From positions 186,001-250,000 of the forward strand of contig NZ_JNZO01000003.1 of assembly GCF_000717595.1 (NCBI RefSeq): 64,000 nucleotides of DNA, given 5' to 3'. Below are positions 18,161 through 27,058 of the stretch, in pieces. The first letter of the stretch is position 1, and each line of letters starts with the position of its first letter. The translations under genes were made by a program, and so were the position numbers. A model generated the notes under the pieces. The model saw only the letters and a program-made list of their open reading frames with translations. It was not told the origin of the DNA and ran no database searches. This DNA comes from Streptomyces flavochromogenes. Lineage in GTDB: Bacteria > Actinomycetota > Actinomycetes > Streptomycetales > Streptomycetaceae.

Positions 18161-19581
18161 CAGAACAGCTCGACTGGAACGGCAAGAAGGTCACCGTCGC
18201 GGGACTCGGGGTGTCCGGCATCCCGGCCGCCCGGGTCCTGCACGGTCTCGGCGCGCTCGTCACCGTCGTCAACGACGGCGACGACGAGCGCTCCCGGGCC
18301 CAGGCCGCGGAACTCGAGGCGGAGGGCATCACCGTCCGCCTCGGCGACGGGGCCACCCTGCCGGCCGGCACCGAGCTGATCGTCACCACCCCCGGCTGGC
18401 GGCCCGACAAGCCGCTCTTCACGGCCGCCGCCGAGGCGGGCGTGGAGATCTGGGGCGACGTCGAACTGGCCTGGCGGCTCAGGGGGCCCGGAGCGGCCCC
18501 CTGGCTCGCGGTCACCGGCACCAACGGCAAGACCACGACCGTGCGGATGCTCGCCTCGATCCTGGAGGCGGCCGGACTGCGGACCGCCGCCGTCGGCAAC
18601 ATCGGGGTCTCGCTCCTCGACGCCGTCCTCGGCGACGAGCCGTACGACGTGCTCGCCGTCGAGCTCTCCAGCTACCAGCTGCACTGGGCGCCGTCCGTCC
18701 GCGTCCACTCGGGCGCCGTGCTCAACCTGGCGCCCGACCACCTCGACTGGCACGGCTCCATGGAGGCGTACGCCGCCGACAAGGGCCGGATCTACGAGGG
18801 CAACCAGGTCGCCTGCGTCTACAACGTCGCCGACAAGGCCACCGAGGACCTGGTCCGCGAAGCCGACGTCGAGGAGGGCTGCCGTGCCATCGGCTTCACC
18901 CTCGGCACCCCCGGCCCGTCCGAACTCGGTGTCGTCGAGGGCATCCTCGTCGACCGGGCCTTCGTCGAGAACCGGCAGAAGAACGCCCAGGAGCTCGCCG
19001 AGGTCTCCGACGTCCAGCCGCCGGCCCCGCACAACATCGCCAACGCCCTGGCCGCGGCCGCTCTGGCCCGCGCCTACGGCGTCGACGCCAAGGCCGTACG
19101 CGACGGCCTGAAGGCCTTCCGGCCCGACCCGCACCGCATCGAACTGGTCGAGGAGGTCCAGGGAGTCGCGTACGTCGACGACTCCAAGGCCACCAACACC
19201 CACGCCGCGGAAGCCTCGTTGGCCGCCTACGACCCGATCGTCTGGATCGCCGGCGGCCTCGCCAAGGGAGCGACCTTCGACGAGCTCGTCCAGAAGTCGG
19301 CGAAGCGCTTGCGCGGGGCCGTCCTGATCGGCGCCGACCGGGCCCTGATCCGCGAAGCCCTGGCGCGACACGCCCCGGAAGTACCGGTGGTGGACCTCGA
19401 CCGGACCGACACTGGGGCGATGTCCGAGGCGGTCCGGGAGGCGACCCGGCTCGCCCACGCGGGGGACACGGTGCTCCTCGCCCCGGCCTGTGCCTCGATG
19501 GACATGTTCACCAACTACAACAAGCGCGGCGAGGCCTTCGCGGACGCGGTCCGCGCCCTCGCCGCCACCGGGGACGCCTGA
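18157..19581 (+). CDS. murD: UDP-N-acetylmuramoyl-L-alanine--D-glutamate ligase
   Basis: 474 residues from the GTG overlapping the mraY stop; an ATG five codons upstream (18142) is an alternative. Motifs are the N-terminal V-A-G-L-G-V-S-G nucleotide-sugar fold, P-loop G-T-N-G-K-T-T-T near residue 120, V-E-L-S-S-Y-Q-L, N-L-A-P-D-H-L-D-W-H and D-D-S-K-A-T-N-T-H-A. It adds D-Glu to UDP-MurNAc-L-Ala. ftsW follows after 55 bp, the longest gap in the murE-murG block. Confidence 0.95.
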   Translation: MTEQLDWNGKKVTVAGLGVSGIPAARVLHGLGALVTVVNDGDDERSRAQAAELEAEGITVRLGDGATLPAGTELIVTTPGWRPDKPLFTAAAEAGVEIWGDVELAWRLRGPGAAPWLAVTGTNGKTTTVRMLASILEAAGLRTAAVGNIGVSLLDAVLGDEPYDVLAVELSSYQLHWAPSVRVHSGAVLNLAPDHLDWHGSMEAYAADKGRIYEGNQVACVYNVADKATEDLVREADVEEGCRAIGFTLGTPGPSELGVVEGILVDRAFVENRQKNAQELAEVSDVQPPAPHNIANALAAAALARAYGVDAKAVRDGLKAFRPDPHRIELVEEVQGVAYVDDSKATNTHAAEASLAAYDPIVWIAGGLAKGATFDELVQKSAKRLRGAVLIGADRALIREALARHAPEVPVVDLDRTDTGAMSEAVREATRLAHAGDTVLLAPACASMDMFTNYNKRGEAFADAVRALAATGDA

Positions 19582-19636
19582 CCCGACCCGTGGGAGGGTC
19601 CGGCAGGACCGGGCACGACCGGAGGGGGCAGCGACC

Positions 19637-20977
19637 ATGCCGAGCAAGATCGCAGGGACACGCGGGCCCTCCGCCGTACGCGGCGGAGGGCGGGCCCCCG
19701 CGACCCCGCGGCGACCCCGCGGCGGGGGCCTGCGACGGCTCCACGAGCGGGCGCGGAAGGCCTGGGACCGGCCGCTCACGGCGTATTACGTGATCATCGG
19801 CGCGGGCATGCTCATCACCGCGCTCGGCCTCGTGATGGTCTACTCCGCCTCGATGATCACGGCACTCCGCTACGAGCTGGTGCCCTCCTACTTCTTCCGG
19901 AAGCAGTTCTTCGCCGCGCTCCTGGGCACCGGACTGCTCCTGATCGCCTCACGCATGCCCGTGAAGCTCCACCGGGCCCTCGCCTACCCCATCCTGGTCG
20001 GCGCGGTCTTCCTGATGGTGCTCGTGCAGATCCCGGGGATAGGGCACTCCGTCGGCGGCAACCAGAACTGGATCTCGCTGGGCGGCCCGTTCATGCTCCA
20101 GCCCAGCGAGTTCGGCAAACTGGCGCTGATCCTCTGGGGCGCGGACCTGCTCGCCCGCAAGAACGACATGCGGCTGCTCACGCAGTGGAAGCACATGCTG
20201 GTGCCGCTGGTCCCGGGTGCCTTCATGCTGCTCGGGCTGATCATGCTCGGCGGCGACATGGGCACCGCGATCATCCTCACCGCGATCCTCTTCGGCCTGC
20301 TGTGGACCGCCGGAGCGCCCACCCGGCTCTTCGTCGGGGTGCTCGCGGTGGCCGCCGCCCTCGGGGCGCTGCTCATCAAGACGAGCCCGCACCGGATGGA
20401 CCGGTTCCAGTGCATCGGAGCCTCCGACCCCGGCGGCGAGGGAGCCCCCTGTCTGCAGGCCGCGCACGGAATCTATGCTCTGGCGTCGGGCGGATGGTTC
20501 GGTTCCGGACTCGGTGCGAGCATCGAGAAATGGGGCCAACTGCCCGAGGCGCACACCGACTTCATCTTCGCGGTCACCGGTGAGGAACTGGGTCTCGCGG
20601 GGACGCTGTCGGTACTCGCCCTGTTCGCGGCTCTAGGCTATGCGGGTATCCGCGTGGCCGGAGGCACGGAGGACCCCTTCGTGAGGTTCGCCGCGGGAGG
20701 TGTGACCACCTGGATCACGGCTCAGGCCGTGATCAACATCGGTGCGGTGCTCGGTCTGCTGCCGATCGCCGGTGTCCCGCTCCCGTTGTTCTCCTACGGT
20801 GGGTCGGCCCTGCTGCCGACCATGTTCGCCGTCGGGCTCCTCATCGCCTTCGCGCGACAGGAACCCGCCGCGAAAGCGGCCCTGGCCATGCGCCGCCCCG
20901 GCTGGGGCAAGCGGGCCGGGGTGAGATGGAAGTCGATGCGACGGCGCGTCAAGAAGCGCCCGTCCGGAGAGCGGTGA
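19637..20977 (+). CDS. ftsW: Septal peptidoglycan polymerase FtsW (SEDS family)
   Basis: 446 residues; the ATG follows GGAGGGGG. The ~45-residue N-terminus is rich in Arg, Gly and Pro; ten transmembrane helices follow. SEDS landmarks include the extracytoplasmic loop W-I-S-L-G-G-P-F-M-L-Q-P-S-E-F-G-K, the catalytic-Asp region E-A-H-T-D-F-I-F-A-V-T-G-E-E-L-G, and P-L-P-L-F-S-Y-G-G-S. The C-terminus is strongly basic. It polymerises lipid II at the septum with FtsI. Its place between murD and murG, and the DNA-encoded tail, fit FtsW rather than RodA. Confidence 0.95.
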   Translation: MPSKIAGTRGPSAVRGGGRAPATPRRPRGGGLRRLHERARKAWDRPLTAYYVIIGAGMLITALGLVMVYSASMITALRYELVPSYFFRKQFFAALLGTGLLLIASRMPVKLHRALAYPILVGAVFLMVLVQIPGIGHSVGGNQNWISLGGPFMLQPSEFGKLALILWGADLLARKNDMRLLTQWKHMLVPLVPGAFMLLGLIMLGGDMGTAIILTAILFGLLWTAGAPTRLFVGVLAVAAALGALLIKTSPHRMDRFQCIGASDPGGEGAPCLQAAHGIYALASGGWFGSGLGASIEKWGQLPEAHTDFIFAVTGEELGLAGTLSVLALFAALGYAGIRVAGGTEDPFVRFAAGGVTTWITAQAVINIGAVLGLLPIAGVPLPLFSYGGSALLPTMFAVGLLIAFARQEPAAKAALAMRRPGWGKRAGVRWKSMRRRVKKRPSGER

Positions 20978-20983
20978 ATTTCG

Positions 20984-22078
20984 GTGCATGTCGTACTCGC
21001 CGGCGGGGGGACCGCCGGCCACATCGAGCCCGCGCTGGCCCTCGCGGACGCCCTGCGCAGGCAGGACCCCAGCGTGGGGATCACGGCGCTCGGCACGGAG
21101 AAGGGTCTGGAGACCCGGCTCGTGCCCGAGCGGGGCTACGAGTTGGCCCTCATCCCCGCCGTACCGCTGCCCCGCAAGCCCACCCCCGAGCTGATCACCG
21201 TTCCCGGGCGGCTGCGCGGCACCATCAAGGCGGCCGAGCAGATCCTGGAGCGCACCAAGGCGGACTGCGTGGTGGGCTTCGGCGGCTATGTGGCGCTGCC
21301 CGGCTATCTGGCGGCCAAGCGCCTCGGGGTGCCGATCGTGGTCCACGAGGCGAACGCCAGGCCCGGCCTGGCCAACAAGATCGGTTCGCGGTACGCGGCC
21401 GGGGTCGCCGTCGCGACCCCGGACAGCAAGCTCCGCAACGCCCGTTACATCGGCATTCCGCTGCGGCACACCATCGCGACCCTGGACCGGGCGCGTGTGC
21501 GCCCCGAGGCGCGCGCCGCGTTCGGGCTCGACCCCAACCTGCCGACGCTCCTCGTCTCCGGCGGCTCGCAGGGCGCCCGGCGGCTCAACGAGGTGATCCA
21601 GCAGATCGCCCCGGTGCTCCAGCGCTCCGGCATCCAGATCCTGCACGCGGTCGGCCCGAAGAACGAAATGCCGCGCGTCGACAACATGCCCGGAATGCCG
21701 CCCTACGTGCCGGTACCGTACGTGGACCGGATGGATCTCGCGTACGCCGCGGCCGACATGATGCTCTGCCGCGCGGGCGCCATGACCGTCGCCGAGCTCT
21801 CCGCCGTCGGGCTTCCCGCCGCGTACGTACCGCTGCCGATCGGCAACGGCGAACAGCGGCTCAACGCCCAGCCGGTGGTCAAGGCCGGCGGTGGACTCCT
21901 CGTCGACGACGCGGAGCTGTCGCCGCAGTGGGTGCAGGGCAACGTCCTGCCCGTACTGGCCGATCCGCACCGGTTGTACGAGATGTCCCGCGCCGCCGCC
22001 GAGTTCGGCCGCCGGGATGCCGACGATCTCCTCGTCGGCATGGTGTACGAGGCGATCGCCGCGCGCCGGCAGGCGTAG
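20984..22078 (+). CDS. murG: UDP-GlcNAc:lipid I GlcNAc transferase MurG
   Basis: 364 residues from GTG, six bases after ftsW. The GT28 glycine-rich loop G-G-G-T-A-G-H-I-E-P lies at the N-terminus; G-F-G-G-Y-V, H-E-A-N-A-R-P-G (usual form HEQN) and the C-terminal donor site S-G-G-S-Q-G-A, C-R-A-G-A-M-T and E-Q-R-L-N-A follow. It adds GlcNAc to lipid I on the inner face of the membrane, forming lipid II for FtsW. Confidence 0.95.
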   Translation: MHVVLAGGGTAGHIEPALALADALRRQDPSVGITALGTEKGLETRLVPERGYELALIPAVPLPRKPTPELITVPGRLRGTIKAAEQILERTKADCVVGFGGYVALPGYLAAKRLGVPIVVHEANARPGLANKIGSRYAAGVAVATPDSKLRNARYIGIPLRHTIATLDRARVRPEARAAFGLDPNLPTLLVSGGSQGARRLNEVIQQIAPVLQRSGIQILHAVGPKNEMPRVDNMPGMPPYVPVPYVDRMDLAYAAADMMLCRAGAMTVAELSAVGLPAAYVPLPIGNGEQRLNAQPVVKAGGGLLVDDAELSPQWVQGNVLPVLADPHRLYEMSRAAAEFGRRDADDLLVGMVYEAIAARRQA

Positions 22079-22106
22079 CGCGGCGGCTGAGGGCAGGAGA
22101 CGCCAC

Positions 22107-22922
22107 GTGGCAGCCGGACCGACGACCGCGGAGAAGAGCGGCGCGAGCGAGTCGAAGAGGTCGTCGAAGGGCTCGTCGGACGGTCCGTCCCGCACGGGCA
22201 CCCGGAATCGCAAGTTCCGGGTGCCCGGCACCCGGGCGCTCCTCATCGCCCTCGCCGGTCTCCTGCTCGTGGCCGGCGGGATCTGGGCGCTCTACGGCTC
22301 GAACTGGTTCCGTGTAGAACGTGTGAAGACTTCCGGCACCTCGGTCCTGACCCCGCGCGAGGTCGAGTCCGTCGCCGCCGTCCCGGTGGGCGCCCCGCTC
22401 GTCACCGTCGACACCGAGGCCATCGAGGCACGGCTGCGGGAGGGATTCCCGCGGATCGAGTCGGTGGACGTCGAGCGGTCCTGGCCGCACGGAATCAGGC
22501 TGAAAGTGACGGAACGGAAGCCTGTTCTTCTGATGGAAAAGGGCGGAAAGTTCATCGAAGTGGACGCAACCGGAATGCGGTTCGCCACCGTCGACACCGC
22601 TCCCCGGGGCGTCCCCCGACTCGTCCTCGACATCGCCTCCTCGCCGAGCCTGCGCCGCTTCGGCGCCGACCGGCTGCTCCGGGAGGCGGTGCGCGTCCGG
22701 GGTGAACTCCCGGCCGAAATCGCCCGGAACACTCGTGTCGTACGCGTCACCTCGTACGACTCCGTCACTCTGGAGCTGACCAGGGGGCGCACCGTCTTCT
22801 GGGGCAGCGGAGAACACGGTCCCGTCAAGGCCCGCGTTCTCACCGCGCTCCTGAAAGCAACTCCCAAAGCGGGACACTTCGATGTAAGTGCCCCCACGGC
22901 GCCCGCCTCGTCCGGGAGTTGA
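22107..22922 (+). CDS. ftsQ: Cell division protein FtsQ (POTRA domain)
   Basis: 271 residues; GTG after AGGAGA. A Ser/Lys/Gly-rich cytoplasmic tail of ~45 residues precedes one transmembrane helix (about 47-65). The POTRA domain starts at W-F-R-V-E-R-V-K-T-S-G and holds L-V-T-V-D-T and W-P-H-G-I-R-L-K-V-T-E-R-K-P; the FtsQ beta domain completes the protein. It is a divisome scaffold linking early and late division proteins. ftsZ follows after 278 bp that carry its own promoter signals. Confidence 0.92.
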   Translation: MAAGPTTAEKSGASESKRSSKGSSDGPSRTGTRNRKFRVPGTRALLIALAGLLLVAGGIWALYGSNWFRVERVKTSGTSVLTPREVESVAAVPVGAPLVTVDTEAIEARLREGFPRIESVDVERSWPHGIRLKVTERKPVLLMEKGGKFIEVDATGMRFATVDTAPRGVPRLVLDIASSPSLRRFGADRLLREAVRVRGELPAEIARNTRVVRVTSYDSVTLELTRGRTVFWGSGEHGPVKARVLTALLKATPKAGHFDVSAPTAPASSGS

Positions 22923-23012
22923 CGGGAATCACCCCTGGCCAGCCCCCTGGTTGGCCAGCGCTACGGGTGATCACATAGGGTGAAAAGAAAAACGGGAGGT
23001 TCGGCGTGTTCG

Positions 23013-23042
23013 TTGAACGTGCGCCACTTGTCGACTTAGTGT
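23013..23042 (+). promoter_or_regulatory. Candidate ftsZ promoter
   Basis: TTGAAC - 18 bp - TAGTGT lies about 160 bp upstream of the ftsZ GTG, in the 278-bp ftsQ-ftsZ spacer. In S. coelicolor and its relatives ftsZ is known to have several promoters here, one raised during sporulation. Which one this matches cannot be told without mapped start sites. Confidence 0.5.
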
Positions 23043-23069
23043 CCTGTTCGGAAGAGTCCAGCGAACAGA

Positions 23070-23074
23070 GACAC
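23070..23074 (+). promoter_or_regulatory. GACAC, WhiA-type recognition sequence upstream of ftsZ
   Basis: The pentamer GACAC is the core bound by the sporulation regulator WhiA with WhiB; ftsZ is a known WhiAB target in S. venezuelae. It lies just downstream of the candidate promoter and 5 bp before a perfect inverted repeat. A pentamer is weak evidence alone; position supports it. Confidence 0.4.
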
Positions 23075-23078
23075 TGGT

Positions 23079-23103
23079 AACCCTAAACTTCAACGTTAGG
23101 GTT
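23079..23103. promoter_or_regulatory. Perfect 8-bp inverted repeat AACCCTAA-N9-TTAGGGTT in the ftsZ leader
   Basis: The arms are exact and AT-rich for this genome, about 100 bp upstream of the ftsZ start. It may be an operator, or an mRNA hairpin if transcription begins upstream of it. The binder is unknown. Confidence 0.55.
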
Positions 23104-23200
23104 TGGGTCGGCGTTTCGGACCGTCCCAATCGGCATCCGTCGGAGCCGCGCGAACAACCGCGCAGCGACGACACGTAACTCGAGGCGAGAGGCCTTCGAC

Positions 23201-24415
23201 GTGGCAGCACCGCAGAACTACCTCGCAGTCATCAAGGTCATCGGTGTCGGCGGCGGTGGTGTCAATGCCATCAACCGAATGATCGAGGTCGGTCTCAAGG
23301 GCGTCGAGTTCATCGCCATCAACACCGACGCGCAAGCGCTGTTGATGAGCGACGCCGACGTCAAGCTCGACGTCGGCCGTGAACTCACCCGTGGCCTCGG
23401 CGCCGGGGCGAACCCGGCCGTCGGTCGCAAGGCGGCAGAGGACCACCGTGAGGAGATCGAGGAGGTCCTCAAGGGGGCCGACATGGTCTTCGTCACCGCC
23501 GGAGAGGGCGGCGGCACCGGCACCGGCGGCGCACCCGTCGTCGCCAACATCGCGCGCTCGCTCGGCGCCCTCACGATCGGTGTGGTCACCCGGCCGTTCA
23601 CCTTCGAGGGCCGCCGTCGCGCCAACCAGGCGGAGGACGGCATCGCCGAACTCCGCGAAGAGGTCGACACCCTCATCGTCATCCCCAACGACCGGCTCCT
23701 GTCGATCTCGGACCGTCAGGTCTCCGTGCTCGACGCCTTCAAGTCGGCCGACCAGGTGCTGCTGAGCGGTGTGCAGGGCATCACCGACCTCATCACCACC
23801 CCGGGTCTGATCAACCTCGACTTCGCCGACGTCAAGTCGGTCATGTCCGAGGCCGGTTCGGCCCTGATGGGCATCGGCTCCGCCCGCGGCGACGACCGCG
23901 CCGTGGCGGCGGCGGAGATGGCGATCTCCTCGCCGCTCCTGGAGGCCTCCATCGACGGCGCCCGTGGCGTGCTGCTCTCCATCTCCGGCGGCAGCGACCT
24001 CGGTCTCTTCGAGATCAACGAGGCCGCGCAGCTGGTCAGCGAGGCCGCCCACCCCGAGGCCAACATCATCTTCGGTGCCGTCATCGACGACGCCCTGGGC
24101 GACGAGGTCCGGGTCACCGTCATCGCGGCCGGCTTCGACGGCGGCCAGCCGCCGGCCCGCCGGGACAACATCATCGGCTCGGTCTCCGCCAAGCGCGAGG
24201 AGCCGGCCCCGGCCCCCCGCCACGTCGAGACCTCCCGCCCGCTGGGCGGCCTGGGCACGGTCGCCCCGCGCGAGGAGCCGGCCCCGGTTCCGGCCGAGCC
24301 CGCGCCGGCGGTCAACGAGACCCCGCTGTCGGCCGCCCCTCCGGTCGTCCCGCCGGCCCGTCCGTACGCGGACAGCCAGGCCGAAGAGCTGGACGTCCCG
24401 GACTTCCTGAAGTGA
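23201..24415 (+). CDS. ftsZ: Cell division protein FtsZ
   Basis: 404 residues from GTG. Tubulin-family motifs: G-V-G-G-G-G-V-N-A near residue 16, the GTP-binding G-G-G-T-G-T-G-G loop near 104, the T7 loop N-L-D-F-A-D-V near 205 and D-D-A-L-G-D-E near the end of the core. A Pro/Ala/Glu linker of ~70 residues leads to the C-terminal peptide L-D-V-P-D-F-L-K, which binds SepF. It polymerises into the Z ring and, in Streptomyces, into ladders in sporulating hyphae. The gene overlaps pgeF by four bases. Confidence 0.98.
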   Translation: MAAPQNYLAVIKVIGVGGGGVNAINRMIEVGLKGVEFIAINTDAQALLMSDADVKLDVGRELTRGLGAGANPAVGRKAAEDHREEIEEVLKGADMVFVTAGEGGGTGTGGAPVVANIARSLGALTIGVVTRPFTFEGRRRANQAEDGIAELREEVDTLIVIPNDRLLSISDRQVSVLDAFKSADQVLLSGVQGITDLITTPGLINLDFADVKSVMSEAGSALMGIGSARGDDRAVAAAEMAISSPLLEASIDGARGVLLSISGGSDLGLFEINEAAQLVSEAAHPEANIIFGAVIDDALGDEVRVTVIAAGFDGGQPPARRDNIIGSVSAKREEPAPAPRHVETSRPLGGLGTVAPREEPAPVPAEPAPAVNETPLSAAPPVVPPARPYADSQAEELDVPDFLK

Positions 24416-25140
24416 TAGGACAGCGCTTCGACGCGAACGGCGCGCACTTCGCCTTCACCGACAGGTGGGGCGGGGTGAGCGCCGTTCCGTACGAGGAGCT
24501 CAACCTCGGCGGCGCGGTGGGGGACACCCCCGAGGCGGTCCGGACCAACCGGGCGCTCGCGGCCGGCGCCCTCGGGCTCGACCCCGCGTCGGTGGTCTGG
24601 ATGAACCAGGTCCACGGCGCGGACGTCGCCGAGGTCGAGGGGCCGTGGGGCACCGACGGGATCCCGTCGGTGGACGCCCTCGTCACCTCCCGGCCCGGAC
24701 TCGCCCTCGCCGTCCTCACCGCGGACTGCGTCCCCGTCCTCCTCGCCGATCCGGTCGCCGGGGTCGCGGCCGCCGCCCACGCCGGGCGGCCCGGGATGGT
24801 GGCGGGCGTCGTTCCCGCCGCGGTCGCGGCCATGATCGATCTCGGCGCCGACCCCGCCCGTATCGTCGCCCGCACCGGCCCCGCCGTCTGCGGGCGTTGC
24901 TACGAGGTGCCGGAGGCCATGCGGACCGAGGTCGCCGGGACCGAGCCCGCCGCCTGGGCCGAGACGAGCTGGGGCACCCCGGCCGTCGACGTCACCGCCG
25001 GAGTCCTCGCCCAGCTCGAACGGCTGGGCGTCACGGATCGGCAGGCCAGTACGGTCTGCACCCGGGAATCCGGTGACCACTACTCGTACCGCCGCGATCG
25101 CACCACGGGGCGACTCGCGGGATATGTCTGGTTGGACTGA
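24412..25140 (+). CDS. pgeF: Laccase-domain protein, peptidoglycan editing factor PgeF (YfiH)
   Basis: 242 residues from the GTG overlapping the ftsZ stop. The family's metal/nucleophile signatures are present: [24 protein letters not shown] and the C-terminal [14 protein letters not shown]. Known members were first called polyphenol oxidases or purine nucleoside phosphorylases; in E. coli YfiH corrects L-Ser wrongly added in place of L-Ala in muropeptide precursors. That editing role fits its place beside the mur and fts genes. Confidence 0.9.
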   Translation: MIGQRFDANGAHFAFTDRWGGVSAVPYEELNLGGAVGDTPEAVRTNRALAAGALGLDPASVVWMNQVHGADVAEVEGPWGTDGIPSVDALVTSRPGLALAVLTADCVPVLLADPVAGVAAAAHAGRPGMVAGVVPAAVAAMIDLGADPARIVARTGPAVCGRCYEVPEAMRTEVAGTEPAAWAETSWGTPAVDVTAGVLAQLERLGVTDRQASTVCTRESGDHYSYRRDRTTGRLAGYVWLD

Positions 25141-25148
25141 GAAGAGAC

Positions 25149-25868
25149 ATGACGGACCGCTCGTCGGAACTCGCCGAGAATCTGGCCCGGGTGGAGGCGC
25201 GCATCGCCGCCGCCTGTGCCGCCGCCGGGCGCCCGCGGGAAGAGGTGACGCTCGTCGTGGTCACCAAGACCTACCCCGCGAGCGACGTGAGGATCCTCCA
25301 CGGACTCGGCGTGCGGCACGTCGCCGAGAACCGGGACCAGGACGCCGCCCCGAAGGCGGCCGCCTGTGCCGACCTTGATCTGACCTGGCACTTCGTGGGT
25401 CAGTTGCAGACCAACAAGGTCAGATCCGTGGTGGGTTATGCCGATGTGGTGCAGTCTGTCGACCGCTTGAAGCTCATTTCCTCGCTCTCCGCGGCCGCGG
25501 AGAAGGAGGGCCGAGAGCTCGGCTGTCTCCTCCAGGTCGCGCTCGACGCCGAGTCGGGCGAGCGGGGCGACCGCGGCGGGATCGCACCCGACGGGATCGA
25601 GGAGTTGGCGGCCGCGGTGGACGCCGCCCCGGGGCTGCGGCTCGACGGACTCATGACCGTGGCCCCGCTCTCCGGCCCGTACGCGGGACGGCAACGCGCC
25701 GCCTTCGACAGGCTGATGGATTTGTCGACTGCCCTGCGCGCGACCCGTCCGGCTGCGAACATGGTGTCAGCAGGGATGAGCGCGGACCTCGAAGAGGCCG
25801 TCGCTGCCGGGGCGACACACGTACGCGTCGGTACGGCGGTACTCGGAGTCCGCCCGAAGCTCGGGTAA
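25149..25868 (+). CDS. yggS: YggS/PLPBP family pyridoxal-phosphate-binding protein
   Basis: 239 residues; ATG after GAAGAG, eight bases past pgeF. It is an alanine-racemase-like TIM barrel without the C-terminal domain. The PLP lysine lies in V-V-V-T-K-T-Y-P near residue 40, followed by [11 protein letters not shown] near 85 and [11 protein letters not shown] near 206. The usual G-E-N-R-V-Q-E reads E-N-R-D-Q-D here. It maintains free PLP balance and affects amino-acid and vitamin B6 pools. It lies in the conserved ftsZ-divIVA segment. Confidence 0.9.
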   Translation: MTDRSSELAENLARVEARIAAACAAAGRPREEVTLVVVTKTYPASDVRILHGLGVRHVAENRDQDAAPKAAACADLDLTWHFVGQLQTNKVRSVVGYADVVQSVDRLKLISSLSAAAEKEGRELGCLLQVALDAESGERGDRGGIAPDGIEELAAAVDAAPGLRLDGLMTVAPLSGPYAGRQRAAFDRLMDLSTALRATRPAANMVSAGMSADLEEAVAAGATHVRVGTAVLGVRPKLG

Positions 25869-25947
25869 CGTCGCGAAGCAAGTCGGACCACAGCAGAAAA
25901 TATGGTCATTCCGCAGAACGGCGGGACGACCCGTGGATCGCGGGCAC

Positions 25948-25978
25948 TTGGTGACGCTGCGACATCGGCCGGTATGGC
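25948..25978 (+). promoter_or_regulatory. Weak candidate promoter for sepF
   Basis: TTGGTG - 19 bp - TATGGC precedes sepF by about 30 bp. The 139-bp spacer also holds TATGGT at 25901-25906 without an evident -35. Confidence 0.25.
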
Positions 25979-26007
25979 GATCCACCACAGAGCGGAGGAC
26001 TCAGAGA

Positions 26008-26631
26008 ATGGCCGGCGCGATGCGCAAGATGGCGGTCTACCTCGGCCTCGTGGAGGACGATGGGTACGACGGCCGGGGCTTCGACCCCGACGACGACTTC
26101 GAACCCGAGCTGGAGCCGGAGCCCGAGCGCGACCGGCGCCACATCGCCCCCCCGCGACAGGTGGAGCGTGAGGAACCGGTACGAGTGGTGCAGCCTCCGG
26201 CCCCCCGCGAGCCGATGTCCCATTCTGTTCCGGTACTCGCCGAAAGTGGACGTCCGGCCCGAATTGCCCCCGTGGCATCCATCACACCCGAACGTCCCAG
26301 CATGGAGAAGAACGCACCCGTGATCATGCCCAAGGTCGTGTCCGAGCGGGAGCCCTACCGCATCACCACGCTGCACCCCCGGACCTACAACGAGGCCCGT
26401 ACCATCGGGGAACACTTCCGTGAGGGCACTCCGGTGATCATGAACCTCACGGAGATGGACGACACGGATGCGAAGCGACTTGTCGACTTTGCCGCCGGAC
26501 TCGTCTTCGGGCTCCATGGCAGCATTGAGCGCGTGACGCAGAAGGTGTTCCTGTTGTCGCCTGCTAACGTCGATGTCACGGCGGAGGACAAGGCCCGGAT
26601 CGCAGAGGGCGGATTCTTCAACCAGAGCTGA
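26008..26631 (+). CDS. sepF: SepF, FtsZ membrane-tethering protein
   Basis: 207 residues; ATG with GGAGGA upstream. The N-terminal amphipathic helix [10 protein letters not shown] binds the membrane; an acidic, Pro-rich linker follows (about residues 18-105); the C-terminal SepF domain carries the usual [12 protein letters not shown] and V-I-M-N-L-T-E-M segments. It binds the FtsZ C-terminal peptide and anchors or bundles Z rings. Actinobacteria lack FtsA, so SepF is the main tether. Confidence 0.95.
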   Translation: MAGAMRKMAVYLGLVEDDGYDGRGFDPDDDFEPELEPEPERDRRHIAPPRQVEREEPVRVVQPPAPREPMSHSVPVLAESGRPARIAPVASITPERPSMEKNAPVIMPKVVSEREPYRITTLHPRTYNEARTIGEHFREGTPVIMNLTEMDDTDAKRLVDFAAGLVFGLHGSIERVTQKVFLLSPANVDVTAEDKARIAEGGFFNQS

Positions 26632-26712
26632 GAACACGAGAACCGGACGGACCGGTCGCGAAGCGGCCGGAACAAGTGAGAGCACGTAGGTCAGGGGAGA
26701 GGGAAACGCGGG

Positions 26713-27003
26713 ATGGGCGTCGCACTACAGGTGGTCTACATCGTGCTGATGTGCTTCCTCGTCCTCCTCATCGTCCGACTTGTCATGGACTACGTCTTCC
26801 AGTTCGCCCGTTCATGGCAACCCGGTAAGGCGATGGTGGTCGTCCTTGAGGCCACCTACACTGTCACCGATCCACCGCTCAAGCTTCTGCGGCGACTCAT
26901 CCCGCCGCTGCGTCTCGGGGGCGTGGCACTCGACCTGTCCTTCTTCGTTCTGATGATCATCGTCTACATCCTGATCTCCATCGTGAGCAGCTTCGCGAGG
27001 TGA
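26713..27003 (+). CDS. sepG: SepG (YlmG/YggT family) membrane protein
   Basis: 96 residues; ATG after GGGGAGAGGG. It has two transmembrane helices (about residues 4-25 and 73-93) separated by a loop with [13 protein letters not shown], the YggT-family signature. In Streptomyces this gene between sepF and divIVA is called sepG (formerly ylmG); its product helps place SsgB at future septa and affects spore nucleoid shape. Annotation rests on family and position. Confidence 0.92.
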   Translation: MGVALQVVYIVLMCFLVLLIVRLVMDYVFQFARSWQPGKAMVVVLEATYTVTDPPLKLLRRLIPPLRLGGVALDLSFFVLMIIVYILISIVSSFAR

Positions 27004-27058
27004 ATGTGGACGATACGGTCTTGCCGACTGCCGACGACTACGTAGAGGTGAAGAAGAG

